Shown: one piece after another, positions 43,949 through 54,700 of the stretch
How the letters are laid out: each line of letters opens with the position of its first letter
How positions within the stretch are numbered: the first letter of the stretch is position 1
NCBI GenBank assembly: GCA_025655595.1
Contig: JAHXIO010000001.1
Coordinates: 310,001 to 374,000 of the forward strand
Direction of reading: 5' to 3'
Origin: Candidatus Thiodiazotropha sp. (ex Monitilora ramsayi)
GTDB taxonomy: Bacteria; Pseudomonadota; Gammaproteobacteria; Chromatiales; Chromatiaceae
DNA length: 64,000 nt
Position numbers and translations under genes: made by a program
The notes under the pieces: generated by a model
Told to the model about the DNA's origin: nothing
Seen by the model: the letters and a program-made list of their open reading frames with translations, nothing else
The model's database searches: none

Positions 43949-45145
43949 ATGAGACGAGTTAAAACAACAACTGCGTTTTGCTTGTTGGTGTATGTCTGGT
44001 GCTATGCCGGTCTGTCACTCGCTTCGGCTGGTATGGAGCTGGATGGCGTGATAGAGCCGTTCATGAGTGTCGAGTTGAGCTCCCGTATCGACGGTATTCT
44101 CGAATCGGTGGAAGTGGATGTCGGCGATACCATCACCAGACGTCAGGTGGTGGCCAGTCTGGAATCCGAGGTGGAGCAGGCGGCCCTCGCCTACGCCCGG
44201 GCCAGGGCCTCCATCAAGAGTGAAGTGCGACTGCAGGAGACCAGTCTCGCCTTCGGTCAGCGTCAGTTAAGGCGCATTCAAGAGCTTCACGGCAAAAGCC
44301 TCGCTTCCTATCAGGATCTGGACGAGATCGAGACGGAGACCAAGCTGACCCGCTATCGACTGTCTCAAGCCAAAGAGAGCAGATACCTTGCGGAACTCGA
44401 TCTGGCACAAGCCCAGGCCGTGCAGGATCGCCACGCGATCCGCAGCCCCATAGACGGCGTGGTGGTGGAGCGGTTTCTCAATCCGGGTGAGTCGGTTGAA
44501 GATCGTCCCATCATCAAGATCGCACAGATCAACCCACTGCGGGTCGAGGTGGTGGCGCCGGTCACCCTGTTGGGCAGGATAAAAGCGGGGCAGTTGGCGA
44601 TGGTGGTGCCAGAGGCGCCGGTCGGTGGTGAATACCAGGCGGAGGTGAAAATCGTCGATCCGATACTGGATGCAGCGAGCGGGACGTTCCGCGTGCGTCT
44701 TGAGATCCCTAATGACGAATACAGTCTGACCAGCGGGTTGCGCTGTCGAGTCCGTTTTCTCGACAAGATGGCGAGCAGGAGCCCTACTCCAACTGCAGCA
44801 AAAAAAGAACCGGCGATCGCCTCTCCGCAACCGAAGGCTGAAATCAGTCAACCCCAACCGGCACAAAAGAGTGAAATGCCGGAAAAGCTCAATGCCGTTT
44901 CCGCAAAAAAGAGACAGGCCAGCCGGTACCTGTTGGTCACCAATGAATCGCTGCTCCCGTTGCGTAAAGCGGTCAATCAGGCCTCGGAATTCAACCAAAA
45001 GGGGGTGAAAGATACCTGGGTTATCGCCAAGGGATCGTTGAAAGGGCATATCTCCCTCGGGTATTTCAGCAGCCGCAAGAAGGCGGACGCCTATCAGCAA
45101 CAGCTCACGGATATGGGTATAGACACCAGGATTGTCGAACGATGA
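43949..45145 (+). CDS. periplasmic HlyD/RND-type adaptor with C-terminal SPOR domain
   Basis: A 398-residue protein with a signal peptide (ending SLASA), a membrane-fusion adaptor fold (SSRIDGILESVEVDVGDTIT; AIRSPIDGVVVERFLNPGES) with a central coiled coil, a Pro/Lys/Gln linker (about residues 275-325) and a final SPOR-type domain (ASRYLLVTNESLLPLRKAVN; KGHISLGYFSSRKKADAYQQ). SPOR domains bind denuded peptidoglycan at division sites. An adaptor with a wall-binding module is unusual and suggests a fixed location at the wall. Its stop overlaps the start of the giant gene (ATGA). Confidence 0.85.
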   Translation: MRRVKTTTAFCLLVYVWCYAGLSLASAGMELDGVIEPFMSVELSSRIDGILESVEVDVGDTITRRQVVASLESEVEQAALAYARARASIKSEVRLQETSLAFGQRQLRRIQELHGKSLASYQDLDEIETETKLTRYRLSQAKESRYLAELDLAQAQAVQDRHAIRSPIDGVVVERFLNPGESVEDRPIIKIAQINPLRVEVVAPVTLLGRIKAGQLAMVVPEAPVGGEYQAEVKIVDPILDAASGTFRVRLEIPNDEYSLTSGLRCRVRFLDKMASRSPTPTAAKKEPAIASPQPKAEISQPQPAQKSEMPEKLNAVSAKKRQASRYLLVTNESLLPLRKAVNQASEFNQKGVKDTWVIAKGSLKGHISLGYFSSRKKADAYQQQLTDMGIDTRIVER

Positions 45146-48100
45146 GCCGTCCCCGGCCCAGGCGGGCTCACACCCTGGTTTTCGAAGAGCTGGAACCCCG
45201 ACTCCTGCTTTCGGCCGACCTGGCGGGTATCGCCGTCGACCCGGTGCACTATGAGGCGGATGACCAAGTGGACGGGGATGAGCTGTTGGCGATAGAGCGG
45301 ACGTTGCAAGATGACCACTTGCTCGCTGACGTGAGCGAGGCCGGCGCCGGCAGCTACGAACTGGTTATCATCGACACTGATACCCTCGATTATCAAAGCC
45401 TGGTGGATGATCTGATCGATCGCGAGGGGAGTGACATCAATTTCGAAATCGTTCTGCTCGATAGCGCCGGCAACGGTATTGAACAGATCGGCCATATTCT
45501 TGATCAATACCGGGATCTGGATGCGGTGCATCTTATCAGTCACGGTGGTGATGGGGAGGTTCGACTCGCAAATGCGACCCTCGATTTGTCAGCGCTCAAC
45601 GACTCATCGGAACAGATTGGTGGATGGGGGGATGCCTTTGCGGCCGAGGGGGATTTGTTGATCTACGGCTGTAACCTGGCGTCCACGGCGGATGGCGAGT
45701 TGTTCATCGACAGGCTGGCCCAATTGACCGGTGCGGATGTAGCCGCATCCGATGATCTCACTGGCGCCGCGACACAGGGTGGAGACTGGGATCTGGAGTA
45801 CCAGCTCGGTACCGTGGAGGCCGGTATTGCCTTTTCCGGACAGTTACAGAGCAGTTGGAACGGTACGCTCGACATCACCACCGGCCTGGTGGGTCACTAC
45901 GATTTTGAAGAGGGTAGTGGTAGCACCGCCATCGATAGCAGTGCGACGGGTAACAACGGTACGTTGATCGGCCCTCCGGTCTATACGGCCGGTGAGGTCG
46001 GTAGTTATGCGTTAAGTTTCAACGGCGACTTCGATCGTATTGAAGCGCCGGACAGCCTGGCCACCAACTTCGGTACCGGTAACTTTGCGGTGAGTTTCTG
46101 GTTCAACTCAACCTATTCGGGTGGCACAGCGAGGCTGGTCGGCGATATGGATGGCGGCGACGGCTATGTCTTCTACACCACGGGGGCTGGTGATGTCACC
46201 TTCGGGGTGGTATCGGGAATCGATTCAGTTGCTTTAGTCTCAGGCGGACTGTTCGACGGTAACTGGCACCACGTTGTAGGTATGGTAAACGGTGCAGACT
46301 GGTCGCTGTATGTTGACGGCACCCTTGCCGATTCAGTAAATAACGGTTTTATAGGCAATATCGATAACAGTAATACCCTGCGTATCGGCGCCTCGAGTGC
46401 CAGCCACAATGAATACGATGGACTGATCGACGATGTCAGGCTCTATGATCGTGCCCTCGCGATGACGGATATCAATGAGCTTTTTGCGTTAGCCGAAGAT
46501 CCGCCGACCATCACTGGTGCCAGCCTGACCCTGACCGAAGGTCAGACGGTAACGCTGGGCGGTGCCAACTTCACTATCTCAGACCCCGACAGTTCGAGCT
46601 TTACCTACTCATTGAGCAGTGTGACCGGTGGTTACTTTCAACTCAGCACCAACCCTGGTGTATCGATTACCAGCTTCACCAGCGCCAACCTGACGGGAGG
46701 GCTGGTGCAGTTCGTGGACAACGGTGATGAGACCGCTCCGGCGTTTAGCGTGACGGTCAATGACGGTACCAGTGATTCCAACACGCAGTCAGCAACGATC
46801 AACTACACACCTGAGAATGACGCGCCTGGGGTGGTGAACCTCGATGGCGACATCCTTAATTACTCAGAAGGCGATGGCGTCGTTCTGATTGAGCAGGGCA
46901 GTGATGTCGTCGTCAGTGATCCCGATTCAAGTAACTTTGCTGGTGGTTCGCTCACCGTGGAGGTTGATAGTGGCCTGCAGGCGGCTGAAGACAAGTTTTC
47001 CATCGTCAATCAGGGGACGGGTACCGGACAAATCGGGTTGAATGTCAGTGATGTGTCTTACAGTGGTGTCGTGATCGGGACCCTGTCCGGGGGAACGGGC
47101 ATAGACCCGCTGACAGTCACACTCAATTCGAATGCGACATCCGCCGCCGTCACTGCATTGATTCGCAATATCAGTTATGAGAACAGTAATGTCGAAAATC
47201 CCACTGCTGGTTCACGCAGTGTTGTGGTCGATATAACCGATGGCGACGGCGGAACCAGTATCACTCAGAACCTGACACTGAATGTCACTGCAGTGAATGA
47301 TGCGCCGGTTGTTGATCTGAACGGCTCCAATGGTGCGGGTGCGGACTTTGCAGTGACCTTCACGGAGGGTGCTGGGGCTGTCAACGTGGTCGATACGGAT
47401 GCGACCATCAGTGATGTGGACAGCGTGGCCTATGAGAATCTGAGTATCAACCTGTCCGGTTTCCTGGATGGCGGTAGCGAGCAGATCGTGATTGCCGGCT
47501 ATACATTTGCCTACGGCACTGCTGATACCGTCACTCGAACTGTCGGCAGCACCAGTTTTGCCATCGATTTCGACGGTTCGGGTTTTAATGTCACGCTGGG
47601 TGGCGTCGGTTCGATGCCGGAAGCCGATCTGCAGACCCTGTTGCGGGGTGTCACCTACGAAAACAGCTCCCAGGATCCGACTGCGGGCGATCGTACGATC
47701 GATATCTTTGCGCAGGATAGTTCTCTCCTGGCTGGTTCCGCTGCAACTTCGACAATTACCGTCAATCCACAGAATGATGGACCCACGGCGACAAACAACA
47801 CCAATACCGTTTCTGAAAACGGTTTTGTATCGGGAAACGTTATAACGGATGACTCCGGATCCGGGATTGACAGTGACCCGGAGGGAGATCCACTGCAGGT
47901 GACTCAAGTGGATGGGGGGGCCTACACCCCCGGACTTCCGGTAACCCTCGCTTCTGGTGCACAAGTCACGTTTCAGTCCAATGGCAGCTATACCTATAAC
48001 ACCAGCGGTCAGTTTGATGGACTGGGTGCCGGTAACAGCGTGGATGACAGTTTTACCTACCAGGTCAGTGATGGTAACGGAGGTTTCGATACAGCAACAG

Positions 48101-51100
48101 TCACCATTACCATCAATGGCAGCAACGATGCGCCGGTGCTTGATAGCGCGAGCCTGACGGTCAGTGAAGGCCAGACGGTGACCTTGAGTGGTGCCAACTT
48201 CGGCATCACCGATCCGGACAGTTCGAGCTTTACCTATACCGTGAGTGGAGTGACCGGTGGTTACTTTCAACTCAGCACCAACCCCGGTGTGTCGATCACC
48301 AGCTTCACCAGCGCCAACCTGACGGGAGGTCTGGTGCAGTTCGTGGATAACGGCGATGAGACCGCCCCGGCGTTCAGTGTGACGGTCAATGACGGTACCA
48401 CAGATTCCAACACCCTGGGGGCCAGTATCAGCTACACAGCGGGTAACGATGTGCCGGTGCTCGATAGCGCGAGCCTGACGGTCAGCGAAGGCCAGACGGT
48501 GACCTTGAGTGGTGCCAACTTCAGCATCACCGATCCGGACGATACCGCTTTTACTTATACCGTCAGCGGAGTAGCCGGGGGTTACTTCCAGTTGAGCAGC
48601 AACCCCGGTGTCTCGATCACCAGCTTCACCAGCGCCAACCTGACGGGTGGCCTGGTGCAGTTCGTGGATAACGGCGATGAAACCGCGCCGGCATTCAGCG
48701 TCACTGTGAGCGATGGCGCAAATAACTCCAATACTCTGGCAGCAGTGATCAGTTACACTGCAGTCGATGATCAGCCCACAATCACGAGTGCTGAACTGAC
48801 CCTGACCGAAGGTCAGACTGTCATTCTGTCGAACACTGATATTGTTATTAGTGATCCTGATAGCATTGATTTTAAGATTTTTGTGAGCGGCATTTCAGGC
48901 GGTTATTTTCAGTTGGGTAGTGCCATTGGAACACCCATTACCGCTTTTGGCAGCGACGACCTGTTAGCTGGCTTGGTGCAGTTCGTGGATAACGGCGACG
49001 AGGTGGCGCCATCTTTCAGCGTGACTGCCTATGACGGCACAACCAACTCCATTCCCCTGGCGGCGGCGATAAATTTTACGTTACTGAATGATGTTCCATC
49101 AATTACGAATGCCAGTCTCATTTTGAGTGAAGGGCAGACGGTAACGCTGAGTGGTACTGACTTCGGGGTCACCGACCTGGATGATACGGCCTTTACCTAT
49201 ACCGTGAGCGGTGTGACCGGAGGTTACTTTCAACTCAGCACCAACCCCGGCGTCTCGATCACCAGCTTCACCAGCGCCAACCTGACGGGTGGTCTGGTGC
49301 AATTCGTGGATAACGGTGATGAGATCGCACCGTCGTTCAGCGTGACGGTCAATGACGGTACCACAGATTCCAACACCCTGGCGGCCAGTGTCACCTTTAC
49401 CAATAGCAATGATGCGCCGGTACTCGATAGCGCGAGCCTGACCCTCGGCGAAGGCCAAACCGTGACCCTTTCTGTTGCCAACTTCGGTATCACCGATCCG
49501 GACGATACCGCTTTTACTTATACCGTCAGCGGAGTAACCGGGGGTTACTTCCAGTTGAGCAGCAACCCCGGTGTCTCGATCACCAGCTTCACCAGCGCCA
49601 ACCTGACAGGAGGTCTGGTGCAGTTCGTGGATAACGGCGATGAGGTCGCACCGGCGTTCAGCGTCACAGTCAATGACGGCAGCAGTGATTCGAACACCCT
49701 GGCAGCGACCATCATTTACACGACGGGTAACGATGACCCAGTGGTCAACAGTGCTAGCCTGGCAGTCAGTGAAGGTCAGACTGTCACCCTCTCAAGTGCC
49801 AATTTCGGCATCACCGATCCGGACGATACCGCTTTTACTTATACCGTCAGCGGAGTAACCGGGGGTTACTTCCAGTTGAGCAGCAACCCCGGTGTCTCGA
49901 TCACCAGCTTCACCAGCGCCAACCTGACGGGAGGCCTGGTGCAGTTCGTGGATAACGGCGATGAGACCGCACCGGCGTTCAGTGTGACGGTCAATGACGG
50001 TGCCAGTAATTCCAATACACTGGCGGCCGGCATCAGCTACACCGCGCTCAACGATGCACCGATAGCGAACAGCGATATTGCCGTGGTCGATGAAGGCGGC
50101 AGTGTCATTATCGATGTGGCCGGCAACGATGCCGACAGTGACGATGGGTTGAATGTTGGCGCTATCGTCATTGCAGTGTCGCCTTCAAACGGGACGCTGA
50201 TCGACAATGGCGATGGTACTTTCCTCTACATACACGATGGTTCAGAAACGGTTTCCGACTCATTTGCCTATACGATCGACGATGTTGGTGGTGCGACTTC
50301 CAACAGTGCCGTTGTCAGCGTAAGTGTCAATCCGATCAATGATGCGCCGGTGATTACCAGCCATGCGGGTAATCCAGATGTAACGTTGTCTATTGATGAG
50401 AACCAAAGCAACGCCTCATTGGTGAGTGCGACCGATGCCGAGAGCGGCGTAACTTATTCAATCAGTGGCGGTGACGATCTTGGACTGTTTGCCATCGATC
50501 CTGTAACCGGTTTGCTGAGTTTCGTTCTGAGTCCTGATGCTGAAAATCCGCTCGACCAGAATGGGGATAATATTCACCATGTGGATGTATCGATCAGTGA
50601 CGGGGATGGCGGGGTCTCTGTGCAGCGTTTTACCATTATCGTCAATGATGTTGATGAGTTCGATGTGGGATTGTTGATGGACATGCAATCGGATGAGGAC
50701 CAAGTAACGACACAGCATCTTGCCGGTTCCGATGTCGGTATTAGGGTTTGGGCCGCAGATCCCGATGTGTCCAATAATGAAGTCGTCTATTCGCTGGTCG
50801 ACGATGCCGATGGATACTTTGTGATCGATAGTGCCACGGGCGCGTTGACGCTTGCGCAACCGATAGTCTCCGCCGAGACGACTCAGATGGAGGTTATGGT
50901 ACGCGCCACCAGTGCGGATGGGTCCTTCTCCGAGCGAAGTTTTACGATCGATGTGATACCCCTGACGGATCCTCCGGTGGATGTAACAGAGCAGACACTG
51001 GATGAGGTGATCGTCGATCTGCTGCCTGACGATCCCATTCCCGATGACGGGACGGACGAGGTAGATACTGCTCGTCAAGTGGTTTCAGGCGGTTCACCGA

Positions 51101-51708
51101 TCCTGACGGTGGAAGACGAGGAGGCTGAAGAAGAGAGTGGGGATGGTCAGGCGGAGAGTGATCTGATCCCCAACGGGGTCGACATCCTTGAGCAGAGTGC
51201 AGAGCATACTGATTGGAGCGATCGCTCCATGACCTGGCTTTACGAGACGGAGAGTGCTCCCCACTATTCCTACCGGTCTATCGACCTGACCCCGGAGTCA
51301 GTCGATATCGATAGACTTCCTGGGCTGGATACATTGTCGGTGAGTGAAGATATTGCTGTGCCAAAGGCGGTTTGGGCTCTGCTCGATGCGATGAACGTTG
51401 AGATGTCCGAGCATCAAAGCGAGGTGAGCGAGAACTCCGAGATGGTCTTCCAGGGCGTGACCCTCGGTGCGGTCGGGCTGACCGCCGGCTATGTCGCCTG
51501 GTTGTTACGTGCGGGTATTCTGTCGGCAAGCCTGCTCTCCTTTTCGCCCCTGTGGCGCCAGGTCGATCCATTGCCGGTGCTGTCGGCAAGTGCAAAGACC
51601 GGGACAGGGCAAGATGACGACGAAGCGAAGGAAGGCGATCAGGAGAGGCGTATATCCAAGTGGTTTGAAGGAAAAAAACGCATCCGCGACATTTGGCGTA
51701 CGGGATAG
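45142..51708 (+). CDS. giant LEPR-XLL / DUF4347 / LamG / cadherin-like surface protein
   Basis: This is a 2188-residue protein. The N-terminus has no normal signal peptide but carries the LEPR-XLL motif (FEELEPRLLLSAD), known from giant secreted proteins. A DUF4347 domain (about 70-235) follows, with His134 in HLISHGG and Cys177 in LLIYGCNLAS. A LamG-type domain covers about 245-450. After it come one CSPG/cadherin-like unit (454-560), a mixed VCBS-like region (to 994), six 107-residue repeats (995-1636) and two or three cadherin-like units (to about 1960). An acidic linker, a hydrophobic segment (about 2106-2130) and a Lys/Arg-rich tail complete it. I infer a cell-surface adhesin exported by the genes before it. 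Confidence 0.88.
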   Translation: MSRPRPRRAHTLVFEELEPRLLLSADLAGIAVDPVHYEADDQVDGDELLAIERTLQDDHLLADVSEAGAGSYELVIIDTDTLDYQSLVDDLIDREGSDINFEIVLLDSAGNGIEQIGHILDQYRDLDAVHLISHGGDGEVRLANATLDLSALNDSSEQIGGWGDAFAAEGDLLIYGCNLASTADGELFIDRLAQLTGADVAASDDLTGAATQGGDWDLEYQLGTVEAGIAFSGQLQSSWNGTLDITTGLVGHYDFEEGSGSTAIDSSATGNNGTLIGPPVYTAGEVGSYALSFNGDFDRIEAPDSLATNFGTGNFAVSFWFNSTYSGGTARLVGDMDGGDGYVFYTTGAGDVTFGVVSGIDSVALVSGGLFDGNWHHVVGMVNGADWSLYVDGTLADSVNNGFIGNIDNSNTLRIGASSASHNEYDGLIDDVRLYDRALAMTDINELFALAEDPPTITGASLTLTEGQTVTLGGANFTISDPDSSSFTYSLSSVTGGYFQLSTNPGVSITSFTSANLTGGLVQFVDNGDETAPAFSVTVNDGTSDSNTQSATINYTPENDAPGVVNLDGDILNYSEGDGVVLIEQGSDVVVSDPDSSNFAGGSLTVEVDSGLQAAEDKFSIVNQGTGTGQIGLNVSDVSYSGVVIGTLSGGTGIDPLTVTLNSNATSAAVTALIRNISYENSNVENPTAGSRSVVVDITDGDGGTSITQNLTLNVTAVNDAPVVDLNGSNGAGADFAVTFTEGAGAVNVVDTDATISDVDSVAYENLSINLSGFLDGGSEQIVIAGYTFAYGTADTVTRTVGSTSFAIDFDGSGFNVTLGGVGSMPEADLQTLLRGVTYENSSQDPTAGDRTIDIFAQDSSLLAGSAATSTITVNPQNDGPTATNNTNTVSENGFVSGNVITDDSGSGIDSDPEGDPLQVTQVDGGAYTPGLPVTLASGAQVTFQSNGSYTYNTSGQFDGLGAGNSVDDSFTYQVSDGNGGFDTATVTITINGSNDAPVLDSASLTVSEGQTVTLSGANFGITDPDSSSFTYTVSGVTGGYFQLSTNPGVSITSFTSANLTGGLVQFVDNGDETAPAFSVTVNDGTTDSNTLGASISYTAGNDVPVLDSASLTVSEGQTVTLSGANFSITDPDDTAFTYTVSGVAGGYFQLSSNPGVSITSFTSANLTGGLVQFVDNGDETAPAFSVTVSDGANNSNTLAAVISYTAVDDQPTITSAELTLTEGQTVILSNTDIVISDPDSIDFKIFVSGISGGYFQLGSAIGTPITAFGSDDLLAGLVQFVDNGDEVAPSFSVTAYDGTTNSIPLAAAINFTLLNDVPSITNASLILSEGQTVTLSGTDFGVTDLDDTAFTYTVSGVTGGYFQLSTNPGVSITSFTSANLTGGLVQFVDNGDEIAPSFSVTVNDGTTDSNTLAASVTFTNSNDAPVLDSASLTLGEGQTVTLSVANFGITDPDDTAFTYTVSGVTGGYFQLSSNPGVSITSFTSANLTGGLVQFVDNGDEVAPAFSVTVNDGSSDSNTLAATIIYTTGNDDPVVNSASLAVSEGQTVTLSSANFGITDPDDTAFTYTVSGVTGGYFQLSSNPGVSITSFTSANLTGGLVQFVDNGDETAPAFSVTVNDGASNSNTLAAGISYTALNDAPIANSDIAVVDEGGSVIIDVAGNDADSDDGLNVGAIVIAVSPSNGTLIDNGDGTFLYIHDGSETVSDSFAYTIDDVGGATSNSAVVSVSVNPINDAPVITSHAGNPDVTLSIDENQSNASLVSATDAESGVTYSISGGDDLGLFAIDPVTGLLSFVLSPDAENPLDQNGDNIHHVDVSISDGDGGVSVQRFTIIVNDVDEFDVGLLMDMQSDEDQVTTQHLAGSDVGIRVWAADPDVSNNEVVYSLVDDADGYFVIDSATGALTLAQPIVSAETTQMEVMVRATSADGSFSERSFTIDVIPLTDPPVDVTEQTLDEVIVDLLPDDPIPDDGTDEVDTARQVVSGGSPILTVEDEEAEEESGDGQAESDLIPNGVDILEQSAEHTDWSDRSMTWLYETESAPHYSYRSIDLTPESVDIDRLPGLDTLSVSEDIAVPKAVWALLDAMNVEMSEHQSEVSENSEMVFQGVTLGAVGLTAGYVAWLLRAGILSASLLSFSPLWRQVDPLPVLSASAKTGTGQDDDEAKEGDQERRISKWFEGKKRIRDIWRTG
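48124..50049 (+). repeat. six tandem 321-base repeats
   Basis: The period is exactly 321 bases (107 codons): the landmark GTGCAGTTCGTGGA recurs at 48334, 48655, 48976, 49297, 49618 and 49939. Units 1-3 and 5-6 are close to identical over long parts; unit 4 of the landmark series (48766-49086 is the divergent copy) has drifted. A solitary copy lies at about 46501-46817. Each encodes a CSPG/cadherin-like domain. Confidence 0.93.
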
Positions 51709-51720
51709 GGATTATCAGTC

Positions 51721-54700
51721 ATGCAGATGAGTCCGACTTTAAAGATCACAATCGGTTTGGTGCTCCTCACCGTGAGTATCCTGCTTCTCGGCAGGCTGGT
51801 GGGGTTCGTGCCCGATGAGGGCAGCTCGGAGCTTGAGGCGAGAAAGAAATTCTGTGAGGCTCTCGCAGTTCAGATCTCTTCGATTGCGGCCAAAAATGAT
51901 GTAGGCAGCTTGCGGAATACCCTCGAAAGTATCGTGGAGCGTAACGACGATGTGCTCTCCAGCGCATTGAAGAGTAAGGGCGGACTCTCATTGGTGGTGG
52001 GCGAGCATGAAAAGCATTGGGTCGATGTGCCGTTGGACAAGTCGACATCCACCCATGTACGCGTACCGATCCTGGCCAATGGCATCCGGTGGGGCACATT
52101 GGAAGTGGCGTTTGAGGAGATCGGAAGCAGTGGCTTCAGTCTCGGTACTCTCGGGGGACTTCTGCTCTTCGTGGCGCTGCTGGGTTTTGTGCTCTACCTG
52201 ATATTCATCAAACGCACCCTGCGGGAGCTGGATCCGAAGGCGGTCATCCCGGAGCGGGTACGTTCCGCTTTCAATGCTCTCTCGGAAGGCTTGATTATTC
52301 TGGATGAGAAGCATCAGATTATTCTTGCCAATGATTCATTTTCGGAAAAGACTGACCTGGATCAGGCATCGTTGGTCGGTCTGCGTGCGGATGAACTGCG
52401 ATGGAAACAAAGGGAACGTGGGTCTATGGTTGATCTCTATCCTTGGCAGATCAGTCTACAGAATCATCAGCGCAAGACCGGCGTACCCATGCGGCTGCAG
52501 TTGAAAAACAAGCGCGAGCGCACCTTCTCGGTGAATACCGCCCCCATATTTGACGGTAAAGGTAAGCCAAGAGGTGTTTTGGCGACCTTTGACGACATGA
52601 CGGATCTGGAGAAGAAGCACAGGGAACTTCAATCGACGCTGGAAAAACTACGTAGCTCGGAAAAAGCATTACGTGATAAAACTGTCGAGCTGGAATTACT
52701 TGCGAGCCGTGATCCCCTGACTGGTTGTTTCAACAGGCGCGCCTTTTTTCAAAAGTACGACCAGCTCTTTACCGAGGCCTATCGAGATGGACATGGCCTG
52801 GTTTTCATGATGGTGGATATTGATAACTTTAAATTAATAAACGATCAATATGGTCATGCTAATGGTGACAAGGTGATCAAGTTTGTCGCTGATATGTTGG
52901 TGTCAAAATCCAGGCCAGAAGATATTGTGGGGCGATATGGAGGCGAGGAGTTTTCGCTCATTATGCCGCACACAGACATCGAGCAGGCGGTAGGTATGGC
53001 TGAACGCTTGCGGATGGAGATACAGCAAAAGGGATATGAACTCTTCACCAATAACAGAACTGTGACGGCCAGTTTTGGACTGGCGGAATTGACCCAATCA
53101 ATTGATGAGCCGATGTTGCTGATCAACAATGCCGATGATGCACTCTACAAGGCGAAGGAGCAGGGACGTAATAATGTGTTGAATTGGTTGCCAGAAATGG
53201 CTGAGGAACTGAAGCAGTCGGCGGGTGATGGAGTGTCAACGCAGGAGTTTCTGTCTCAAGATAGCCATGCAGCCGAGAAATCGCTCAAAAACGAGATACA
53301 CCGATTGGAAGACACGGTGCAGGCTCTCGAAGAGCAGTTGGAGTACAGCCGGGAGGAGATCAAGCGACGCGAAGGCAGGGATGAACTGACGGGATTGCCC
53401 AATACGATTATCTTTCGGGACAGGATCTCGCAGGTGCTGGCCAGATGTCAGCGATACAACAAGTCTGCGGCAGTGCTGTCACTCGATATTGATGGGTTTC
53501 ACACTATCAATGAGGCGTTCGGTTACGCAGTGGGTGATCAGCTACTAAAGGTTATTTCCACACGCTTAGTCGATACTCTGCGCGTGACGGATACTGTTGC
53601 CATTATTGATGAGTACAAAGAGTCAGAGTCCTCAACAATTTCACGAATCAACAATGATGAATTCGCATTAATCCTGACCGATGTTGATGATGTTGAGGGT
53701 GTCGCTTGGGCAATTCGAAGATTGTTGAAGTCGCTGAAGACGGACATTGAAATTGACGGACAGGAGCTGTTCGTCTCATTCAGTATTGGTGTATCGCTCT
53801 ATCCGCTCGATGATGATCAGTCTGACGGACTGCTGAAGAAGGCGAGCGCGGCTCGCTACGTTGCCAAGCAGGCTGAGGGGGGAGACAACATCCGTTTCTT
53901 TTCTCAAGAGATCAATCGTGAAGCCTATCGAAAGGTTTGGCTCGAGAATCAATTGCATAAGGCAATTGTACGAAAAGAGATCCAGGTGGAATATCAGCCA
54001 ATCGTAGATATAAAAACCGGCCGTATCACAAAGATGGAGGCTTTGGCACGATGGTCTCACCCCAAGGTCGGAATGATACCGCCGAGCGAATTCATCCCGA
54101 TTGCCGAACATACAGGATTGATCCACAAACTGGGTTTCTGGGTTTTACGTAAGGCTTGTCGTGATCTCAAGATGTGGCACGATGACGGCTATGACGACCT
54201 GGAAGTCTCTGTCAATCTTTCTGCGGTGCAGTTTCGGCATGATGATTTGATAGAGAAGATCATGCGTATCTGCTCAAAAAATGAAATCGATCCCGCTTTT
54301 GTGAATCTTGAGATAACAGAGAGTTCATTTGTGGAGAAATTCGATGTAGTGCTTCGTGTGATGAAGCAGATGAGTAGTGCAGGTATTGGTTTCACCCTCG
54401 ATGATTTCGGTAAAGGATTCTCCTCCCTTAGTTATTTGAGCCACTTACCGATCAACAGTATCAAGATCGATCAGTCCTTTATCCCCGGTACCTTACCAAG
54501 TGAGCAGGACCAGACGATTCTTAACGGTATTATTGCTCTGGGAAAAAGCCTAAGCTTGAATGTCGTGATTGAGGGGTTGGAGACGGAGGCGCAGCTGGCT
54601 GTACTGGCCACATTGGGATGTGATGAAGGACAGGGAAAACTCTTTGCAGAGCCCATGTCAAAATCGGAAGCGACTGAAATGCTGCTATCTTTTAACGGCA

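Noticed and set aside
47212-48270. A 352-codon frame antisense to the giant surface protein gene
   Set aside because: It follows from the repeated, GC-biased codons of the sense gene and has no protein family features.
48124-50049. CRISPR-like tandem array
   Set aside because: The units are 321 bases, continuous and coding, without short repeats separated by unique spacers.
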